Source: QQUD01 sp039029915
GTDB taxonomy: Bacteria; Chloroflexota; Anaerolineae; Promineifilales; Promineifilaceae
Assembly (NCBI GenBank): GCA_039029915.1
Contig: JBCCFD010000245.1
Span: 1-11,356, forward strand
DNA length: 11,356 nucleotides
Reading direction: 5' to 3'
In this document: piece by piece, positions 7,141 through 11,356 of the stretch
Layout of the letters: the number at the start of each line of letters is the position of its first letter
How positions within the stretch are numbered: position 1 is the stretch's first letter
Position numbers and translations under genes: made by a program
The notes under the pieces: model-generated
Seen by the model: only the letters and a program-made list of their open reading frames with translations
Databases searched by the model: none
What the model was told of the DNA's origin: nothing

Positions 7141-7176
7141 CTGCCACAATTAGAACAACTCATGTAAAATTAGTTT
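7141..7176 (+). promoter_or_regulatory. Promoter of the sensor kinase operon, probably leaderless
   Basis: CTGCCA (7141-7146, four of six to the -35 consensus) is followed after 18 bp by TAAAAT (7165-7170), which lies six bases before the ATG at 7177. No Shine-Dalgarno is present. As at rlmN, transcription would start at or next to the start codon. Confidence 0.55.
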
Positions 7177-8457
7177 ATGAACGGTAGCAAAGAGCTTCAA
7201 ACACAACCTAAAGCATCCCCTACTACCACTGTAGACGTTCCCTATAACAGTGAGCGATTTTCAGATCTCAATGCGAATATTGTTATCATCGTTCTTACCA
7301 TCGTGGCATTTGTACCCGCCTTTTTAGATGCAGATTTTTACGATCCGCTTGGTCGATTTATTGTTAGCATCATATTGGGTTGTGGTTACGGCTTGATGGC
7401 AACTTATGGCACATCATGGCATGAAGACAGGCTAACATGGTGGTCTGCTGCCACCTACTTTGTTGTTCAAACCGGTATAACGTTCACTCTGTTATATATC
7501 AATGACGGTGTCAGCAATAATTTTTGGTTGCTCTTACTCCCTCTTACGGGCCAAGCATTTTCGGTTGGCCTATGGAAAGGATCAATTGCCATATCGGTTG
7601 TGAATATTCTGCTTTTTAGCGGCTTGTTGACTGTATTGAACTTCGATGAATTTGCGCCTAATTTCTTTCGGATTTTGGCCGATATCGGCTTAAACGTTGG
7701 CTCAGCCATGCTTTTTGTGATGTTTTTCACCTTTATAGCGTTGCGAGAAGGGTTAACGCGTCGCGAAATGTCACGATTGGCCTCTGATTTAAAAATAGCA
7801 AATCATCGGCTGGCTGAATATGCAGGGCAGGTTGAAGAGTTAGCCACAACCCGTGAACGGAATCGCTTGGCACGCGAAATTCATGACAATCTGGGCCACT
7901 ATCTAACGGTTGTTAATGTACAAATTGAAGCAGCCCGAGCTGTTTTGGAAACGGATCCCTACAAATCTGAAGACGCCCTGGCAAAAGCTCAGCGACTAAC
8001 GCAAGAAGGTCTACAGTCAGTCCGTCAATCAGTCAGCGCACTGCGGGAATCCCCCTTAGGGGAACGGCCGTTAACAGCCGCAATCTCAGATCTTATCGAA
8101 GAAACTCGCACAACTGGTGTTCAAGTGTCACTCACGGTTAACGGCAAGGAACGGCCGTTATCACCCAAAGTCTCCTTAACACTCTATCGCATTGTCCAAG
8201 AGGGGTTAACCAACATTCGCAAACATGCCCAAGCCACAACCGTTTCCATCCAAATTGATTACACAGACCTTCACAGAATTGACCTTTCCCTAACGGATGA
8301 TGGCATTGGTTCAGACAATCCCTCAGGTGGATTTGGCCTAGTCGGTCTACGTGAGCGCATCCAACTGCTTGGCGGGCACATTACCTTTGATACGGCACCT
8401 CAGCAAGGGTTTATTATCAAGGTCACTTTACCATTTGAAGAAAAGGAAGTTGAATGA
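7177..8457 (+). CDS. NarL-type two-component sensor histidine kinase
   Basis: This 426-residue membrane kinase phosphorylates itself on histidine and passes the phosphate to the response regulator encoded next to it. It has about six membrane helices (roughly 34-50, 60-78, 91-108, 114-131, 135-155 and 169-189) and no large extracytoplasmic domain, so it may sense a membrane-associated or intramembrane signal. A short coiled linker (190-225) leads to the HisKA_3 dimerisation domain 'RNRLAREIHDNLGHYLTVV', with H236 as phospho-acceptor. The ATPase domain has 'YRIVQEGLTNIRKHA' (N-box, N346), 'DDGIG' (374-378) and 'GGFGLVGLRERI' (384-395). All catalytic boxes are intact. It overlaps the regulator gene by ATGA. 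Two AACGGCCGTT words (8063 and 8150) encode R-P-L. The signal and the targets are unknown. Confidence 0.94.
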   Translation: MNGSKELQTQPKASPTTTVDVPYNSERFSDLNANIVIIVLTIVAFVPAFLDADFYDPLGRFIVSIILGCGYGLMATYGTSWHEDRLTWWSAATYFVVQTGITFTLLYINDGVSNNFWLLLLPLTGQAFSVGLWKGSIAISVVNILLFSGLLTVLNFDEFAPNFFRILADIGLNVGSAMLFVMFFTFIALREGLTRREMSRLASDLKIANHRLAEYAGQVEELATTRERNRLAREIHDNLGHYLTVVNVQIEAARAVLETDPYKSEDALAKAQRLTQEGLQSVRQSVSALRESPLGERPLTAAISDLIEETRTTGVQVSLTVNGKERPLSPKVSLTLYRIVQEGLTNIRKHAQATTVSIQIDYTDLHRIDLSLTDDGIGSDNPSGGFGLVGLRERIQLLGGHITFDTAPQQGFIIKVTLPFEEKEVE

Positions 8458-9107
8458 GCATCAAAGTGTTATTGGTTGATGACCAATCTTTATTTCGAGA
8501 AGGGCTTAGCACCATCTTATCGATTCAAGACCATATCACCGTCATTGGAGAAGCAGAAAACGGGCAAGCAGCGCTGGAGCAGTTTGCCATCCTCAACCCT
8601 GATGTTGTCTTAATGGACGTTAGAATGCCTATTCTAGATGGTGTTGCTGCGACTAAATCATTAAAAGATAAGCACCCAAATGCTCGCGTCATTTTGCTGA
8701 CGACCTTTGATGATGATGAATATGTGTTTGAAGGCTTAAGGGCTGGGGCAGCTGGTTATTTACTAAAAGATGTGCCGTCTAAAAAATTAATTGAGGCGAT
8801 TGAAACGGCCGCTTCTGGGCAAACGTTTCTACAGCCTTCCGTAGCAGCCAAAGTGGTCGCAGAATTTAATCGTATTGCCACAACTCCCACGGCTCAACAG
8901 AAGCAGACGCTGGTGGAACCGCTCTCTGATCGGGAGTTAGAAATTTTAGGATTAGTGGGAAACGGCCGTTCAAATAAAGAAATCGCCGCAGAACTTTTTA
9001 TTGCAGAGGGTACGGTGAAAAACCATCTCACTAATATTTTAGGTAAACTGGCCGTTCGCGATCGGACACAGGCCGCTTTAAAAGCCCGTGAACTTGGCCT
9101 TATTTAG
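8454..9107 (+). CDS. NarL/FixJ-family response regulator
   Basis: This 217-residue transcription factor is the partner of the upstream kinase. The receiver domain (1-120) has the acidic pair D9-D10, the phosphorylation site D55 in 'VVLMDVRMP', T83/T84 and K105 in 'YLLKD'. The LuxR-type helix-turn-helix domain covers about 156-215 ('LSDRELEILGLVGNGRSNKEIAAELFIAEGTVKNHL'). It has the normal length, with nothing missing. The start ATG shares bases with the kinase TGA stop, which implies translational coupling. AACGGCCGTT at 8961-8970 encodes N-G-R inside the DNA-binding domain, just before the conserved S-N-K-E-I-A; a near copy (AACGGCCGCT) is at 8804-8813. No clear terminator follows. Confidence 0.95.
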   Translation: MSIKVLLVDDQSLFREGLSTILSIQDHITVIGEAENGQAALEQFAILNPDVVLMDVRMPILDGVAATKSLKDKHPNARVILLTTFDDDEYVFEGLRAGAAGYLLKDVPSKKLIEAIETAASGQTFLQPSVAAKVVAEFNRIATTPTAQQKQTLVEPLSDRELEILGLVGNGRSNKEIAAELFIAEGTVKNHLTNILGKLAVRDRTQAALKARELGLI

Positions 9108-9192
9108 GTCAAGATCACAAAATATCTTAAAGCAAATCAGATCAAGGCCGTGAATTTTTGAAAATCGTAAGACCAGAAACGGGCACCTTTAA

Positions 9193-9235
9193 GAGAAGCA
9201 AATGGGCATATATTTTTGATGAATTTTTGCTTCTC
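9193..9235. repeat. 10-bp inverted repeat downstream of the response regulator
   Basis: GAGAAGCAAA (9193-9202) and TTTGCTTCTC (9226-9235) are perfect complements around a 23-base AT-rich loop. It lies between the regulator stop and the DUF3105 promoter. There is no T-tract after either arm, so it is not a classic intrinsic terminator, though it may end or stabilise the two-component transcript. Confidence 0.4.
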
Positions 9236-9258
9236 ACTTAATAGTTCGTAAGTACCCT

Positions 9259-9287
9259 TTGTCAAACGGCCGTTCCCTCGCCATAAT
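9259..9287 (+). promoter_or_regulatory. Promoter of the DUF3105 gene
   Basis: TTGTCA (9259-9264, five of six to consensus) and CATAAT (9282-9287) are exactly 17 bp apart. The first 10 bp of the spacer are AACGGCCGTT (9265-9274). Predicted transcription starts near 9294, giving a leader of about 34 bases that contains the Shine-Dalgarno. The TTG that could be read as an upstream start codon at 9259 is part of the -35 box. Confidence 0.65.
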
Positions 9288-9327
9288 TTCGAGCAATTCT
9301 TACAAAAGCAGAGATTGGAGATCGAAA

Positions 9328-9936
9328 TTGAGCAAGCAAAAAGATAAAAAACTAAGCAAAAAAGAACAACGTCGTTTAGAAAAAGCCCGCCAACAGCGCA
9401 TGAGCATGATTCGCACCTGGATCATCCCCGCGATCGTTGTCATCGGCATCATTGTATTTGCCGTAGCGCAGCGAACAGGACTTGAAGAAATCGAAGGGGT
9501 CACTCGCTCCGCTTCTGCACCATCAAATCAACATGATGTTCAATCCTCCTACGCCTTCGAGGATTTCCCACTGCCGCCCATGGGGGGTGTTCACCAGCCA
9601 AATTGGCAAAACTGTGGCATTTATGATTCACCTGTAGCTCCCGAGTTTGCTATTCATTCGATGGAACATGGTGCAGTTTGGATTACCTACAATCCCGAGC
9701 TGGCCGGCAACGAAGTATCCGAATTAGAGGATGTGGCAAGAGGGGATAACTATTTGCTGCTCAGTCCATATCCTGGGCAAGCTAGCCCAATCGTTTTGAC
9801 CGTTTGGGATCGTCAATTAGAGCTTACCTCAGCCACCGATGAAAAAATCGATGATTTTATTCGGGCATATCGGCGTCAACGTGGGCCTGAACGTACTGCG
9901 ACCTGTATCAATGGTATTGGTTTACCAACCGGATAG
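9328..9936 (+). CDS. DUF3105-family membrane-anchored protein
   Basis: This protein belongs to a family of unknown function. From the chosen TTG start it has 202 residues: a very basic N-terminus (1-28, mostly Lys/Arg/Gln), one membrane helix (about 30-47), and an extracytoplasmic DUF3105 domain. The family pattern is clear in 'PLPPMGGVH' (81-89) and 'FAIHSMEHGAVWITYNPE' (107-124), with H89, H110, E113 and H114 as possible metal or active-site residues. C96 and C193 could form a disulfide. The start is TTG at 9328 because GGAG (9317-9320) sits seven bases upstream; a longer reading from 9259 would translate the promoter. It is transcribed alone and followed by an intrinsic terminator. I can propose no reaction. 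Confidence 0.85.
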   Translation: MSKQKDKKLSKKEQRRLEKARQQRMSMIRTWIIPAIVVIGIIVFAVAQRTGLEEIEGVTRSASAPSNQHDVQSSYAFEDFPLPPMGGVHQPNWQNCGIYDSPVAPEFAIHSMEHGAVWITYNPELAGNEVSELEDVARGDNYLLLSPYPGQASPIVLTVWDRQLELTSATDEKIDDFIRAYRRQRGPERTATCINGIGLPTG

Positions 9937-9944
9937 TTTTAGTT

Positions 9945-9960
9945 AAAACCTGAGGTTTTT
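9945..9960 (+). terminator. Intrinsic terminator after the DUF3105 gene
   Basis: AAAACC (9945-9950), loop TGA, and GGTTTT (9954-9959) form a perfect 6-bp stem ending in T5 (9956-9960), nine bases after the stop codon. It has the shape of a compact intrinsic terminator for the plus strand. Confidence 0.65.
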
Positions 9961-9980
9961 CTTAAAGCCATAAACAAACA

Positions 9981-10025
9981 TCCTGCTTCATAAATCTGCG
10001 TAACGAGCAAACTTATGAAGCAGGA
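9981..10025 (-). terminator. 13-bp hairpin between convergent genes
   Basis: TCCTGCTTCATAA (9981-9993) and TTATGAAGCAGGA (10013-10025) are perfect complements around a 19-base loop. Read on the minus strand, the stem is followed by a T-rich run (TGTTTGTTT), so it most likely terminates the DUF3179 transcript that ends 13 bp away. It may also act as a backstop for plus-strand transcription. Confidence 0.6.
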
Positions 10026-10037
10026 ACTTCATTTTAC

Positions 10038-10934
10038 TTAGGCCAAATTTTTAACGTTTTTAGCCTCATAAATTTCACAATCAGGATACGTAAATGAAAA
10101 TCCATACCAGCGGGTCAGCAGCTGCATGGGCGGCTCATTGCTGTCTTTCCATCTAGCAAAAGGAACCCCATCTTTCTCACCTCGCTCAATCGTTAAAACA
10201 CGGCCGTTCCACACATCTTCAATTTGCCCACCCTTTGGGAGCAAGTGCATCGGGTAAAACTTACCTTCATTATTTGCCCAAATCACGCCTAAGCCTTGCG
10301 CCATTTCCGGCTGGCGAGGATCAATTTCTCGATGCATAGACCGTCTGAAATCTGGCATTAGGCGAGCGCCTCGACTTTCGATAAGGTCCTTACCAAAGAA
10401 AAGGCTCATAAACATTCTCATCATCCTACTCCAAAAAGGCAGATCGGTTGAATGGTAAATTGTTGAATCAGGATGCGCTTCAAGCTCTGCGGATACGTTC
10501 GTTAACGACACAGGCCAGAAATCCATTTTCGTGCCGGTGAGCGGCCCTTCAAAACACTCACCTGTAATGTGATCCCAAAGACTATTGCTTTCTTCATCAC
10601 GTAATACGGCCAGCCCGTTAGCAATACCCGGAACGCCGAACCAGTGCACCTGACCATCAATTTCTGGTGTTAGACCAACACCGCTATTGCAAGGCGCTCA
10701 AAACGTAATCAAAAATGGCTCATCGTCTAGCTCGCCTTGGCAAACGTGGTGATAAATCATGTCGGTCAAAAGAACCACTCGTCTCTTCCCACCTCGCTCA
10801 AAAGCCATCAGCTGCGTTTTTTCAGACAATCCTGCATTGGCAAGAAGCTGTTCATTTTTTGAGGTAGGCCGCATTGGTTTGAAGGCAAACCCTTCTTTTT
10901 GGATTGACATTTTGCTGCGATCAATTGTGCTCAT
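10038..10934 (-). CDS. DUF3179-family protein, candidate selenoprotein (in-frame UGA)
   Basis: The family has no established function. The reading frame runs 298 codons with one in-frame TGA at 10700-10698 (codon 79); both sides carry family sequence in the same frame. Upstream is 'KRRVVLLTDMIYHHVCQGELDDEPFLITF', downstream 'APCNSGVGLTPEIDGQVHWFGVPG', then 'DEESNSLWDHITGECFEGPLTGTK'. Remembered family members read T-[FY]-C-x-x-C-N-S-G here, so the TGA replaces the first Cys of a CxxC and leaves U79-A80-P81-C82. A SECIS-like hairpin follows (separate entry). TGA ends azlD, azlC, tetR and the kinase gene, so it is a real stop in this genome. No signal peptide or membrane helix is obvious. The ATG at 10934 has GAGG six bases upstream; a longer reading from 10997 would cross the promoter and an operator. 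The alternative is a pseudogene by a Cys-to-stop mutation, in which case 10649 would not be a real start. Confidence 0.75.
10658..10689 (-). promoter_or_regulatory. Candidate bacterial SECIS element
   Basis: On the minus strand, 15 bases after the in-frame TGA, GGTGTT (10682-10677), loop GGTCT (10676-10672) and AACACC (10671-10666) form a perfect 6-bp stem with a 5-base loop. A lower stem CAAT/ATTG (10689-10686 and 10661-10658) closes an internal loop. Twenty-one bases separate TGA from the apical loop, within the range known for bacterial SECIS, and the loop begins with two Gs. As I recall, the E. coli fdhF SECIS also has GGUCU in its apical loop. In E. coli this element recruits SelB and selenocysteinyl-tRNA. 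Confidence 0.65.
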
Positions 10935-10952
10935 TATTATCCTCACTTTTAT

Positions 10953-10970
10953 TGCAAGCGAATACTTGCA
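10953..10970. promoter_or_regulatory. Operator 1 of the divergent DUF3179/TetR promoters
   Basis: TGCAAG (10953-10958), six bases, CTTGCA (10965-10970). This 18-bp palindrome overlaps the predicted transcription start of the DUF3179 gene and lies 18 bp upstream of its ATG. It is the same motif as operator 2. Confidence 0.7.
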
Positions 10971-10973
10971 CAA

Positions 10974-11002
10974 AGAGTAGCAGTAAAAAATTTGCAAGTC
11001 AA
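10974..11002 (-). promoter_or_regulatory. Predicted promoter of the DUF3179 gene
   Basis: On the minus strand TTGACT (11002-10997) and TACTCT (10979-10974) are 17 bp apart, and the -10 box is preceded by TGC, an extended -10. The -35 box lies in operator 2, and the predicted start lies in operator 1. The -10 match alone is weak. Confidence 0.5.
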
Positions 11003-11010
11003 CGCTTGCA
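10993..11010. promoter_or_regulatory. Operator 2 of the divergent DUF3179/TetR promoters
   Basis: TGCAAG (10993-10998), six bases, CTTGCA (11005-11010), centred exactly 40 bp from operator 1, about four helical turns. The two operators with flanks are also arranged as an inverted pair (TTTATTGCAAGCG against CGCTTGCAATAAA). It overlaps the -35 boxes of both divergent promoters. Confidence 0.7.
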
Positions 11011-11035
11011 ATAAAGATTTTAATGTTTGTATAAT
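11006..11035 (+). promoter_or_regulatory. Predicted promoter of the right-end tetR gene
   Basis: TTGCAA (11006-11011) and a consensus TATAAT (11030-11035) are 18 bp apart. The -35 box is inside operator 2. The start would be near 11042, leaving a leader of about 80 bases before the ATG; I see no clear structure or small gene in that leader. Confidence 0.6.
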
Positions 11036-11120
11036 GTGTAGATGCAGGCGCTATGACATAAAATGGTATCGGTTATTACATACGGGGCGTGCTCGAGTCC
11101 TGTGAAGAGCGGAAATTTAT

Positions 11121-11356
11121 ATGCCAAAAGTTGTTGACCAAACTCAAATTTTTAATGCCGTCATCGAACTGCTTATCAAAAAAGGATATGCTGGGACAAC
11201 CACCAAAGAAATTGCTCAAGTGGCAGGCATTAACGAGGTAACTTTGTTTAGAAGGTACCACAGCAAAGCCCAACTGGTCATTCAAGCGGTTGAAAATCTA
11301 GCCAATCACGAAATGATGGGTGATAGCATTCAATTTACCGGCGACCTTGAAGCGGA
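11121..11356 (+). CDS. TetR-family regulator, cut by the window end
   Basis: The first 78 codons of a TetR-type repressor are present; the stop lies outside the window. The helix-turn-helix domain is clear: 'IFNAVIELLIKKGYAGTTTKEIAQVAGINEVTLFRRYHSKAQLV' at about residues 10-53, in the usual place. It starts at an ATG with only a weak purine stretch (GCGGAAA) upstream, the best start before the conserved helix. The gene is divergent from the DUF3179 gene, and the paired palindromes between them are the expected binding sites, so it probably represses both itself and the DUF3179 gene. The ligand-binding part is not in view. Confidence 0.88.
   Translation, partial: MPKVVDQTQIFNAVIELLIKKGYAGTTTKEIAQVAGINEVTLFRRYHSKAQLVIQAVENLANHEMMGDSIQFTGDLEA

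Larger units (their letters stand above)
502..9274. repeat. Highly iterated palindrome AACGGCCGTT, 13 copies
   Basis: Exact copies start at 502, 1116, 1902, 3309, 3519, 4991, 5243, 6420, 7123, 8063, 8150, 8961 and 9265. One-mismatch copies are at 8804 and 10199. Eleven are inside genes on both strands, two in promoter regions. At about 45% GC, chance would give roughly 0.01 copies in this window. Of 17 CGGCCG hexamers that I count, 13 carry both flanking AA and TT, so the full 10-mer, not the core, is what is enriched. Confidence 0.9.

Noticed and set aside
9259..9327. Upstream TTG start for the DUF3105 gene
   Set aside because: The TTG is part of a -35 box with a matching -10 box 17 bp away, and it has no Shine-Dalgarno. 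The TTG at 9328 has GGAG at ideal spacing.
10038..10649. The DUF3179 C-terminal part as a separate 203-residue gene starting at GTG 10649
   Set aside because: No Shine-Dalgarno fits, the frame is continuous with 10934-10701 through one TGA, and family sequence (APCNSGVGLTPEIDGQ) lies upstream of that GTG.
10698..10700. Genome-wide reassignment of TGA to an amino acid
   Set aside because: TGA properly ends azlD, azlC, tetR and the kinase gene at family-typical lengths, and Trp is written TGG.
10698..10997. The DUF3179 N-terminal part as a complete 99-residue protein starting at 10997
   Set aside because: It ends in the middle of a conserved motif, and the start at 10997 lies inside operator 2 and its promoter. 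The ATG at 10934 has a good Shine-Dalgarno.
11076..11285. Minus-strand open frame opposite the right-end tetR
   Set aside because: It is antisense to a clear helix-turn-helix coding sequence and has no support of its own.

Overview
The window looks like a chromosomal stretch of a moderate-GC bacterium (roughly 45% GC by eye), most plausibly Chloroflexota, although this placement is tentative. It rests on gene style: a TPR-like 'AWKWL' repeat protein with a transglutaminase-like tail, DUF3105 and DUF3179 proteins, a NarL-type two-component pair, and promoters that appear to give leaderless mRNAs. No phage, transposase, CRISPR array, tRNA or rRNA was seen. The 10-base palindrome AACGGCCGTT occurs 13 times, inside genes and between them, like the HIP1 word of cyanobacteria.

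Layout. 40-525 (+) is a NUDIX hydrolase, convergent with an azlC-azlD amino-acid exporter pair on the minus strand (1562-535, ATGA overlap). rlmN (1726-2787, +) follows. A TetR-family repressor (3542-2973, -) is divergent from a BetA-type choline dehydrogenase (3792-5459, +), with a good operator candidate in front of betA. A membrane-anchored coiled-coil protein with a degenerate transglutaminase-like domain (6851-5562, -) is divergent from a sensor kinase/response regulator pair (7177-9107, +, ATGA overlap). A DUF3105 membrane protein (9328-9936, +) comes next and is separated by terminators from the last locus.

The most interesting locus is the right end (10038-11356). A DUF3179-family gene on the minus strand is interrupted by a single in-frame TGA exactly where the family has the first Cys of its CxxC motif, which gives U-A-P-C. 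Downstream of that TGA is a 6-bp hairpin with a GGUCU loop, at the distance expected of a bacterial SECIS element. TGA is an ordinary stop codon for at least four other genes here, so general recoding is unlikely. I read this as a candidate selenoprotein form of DUF3179; a nonsense mutation is the alternative. Its promoter and that of a divergent TetR gene (from 11121, cut by the window end) are both covered by two copies of an 18-bp operator, TGCAAG-N6-CTTGCA, centred 40 bp apart.

All functions are read from motifs and remembered family patterns. No database search, folding program or alignment was run.
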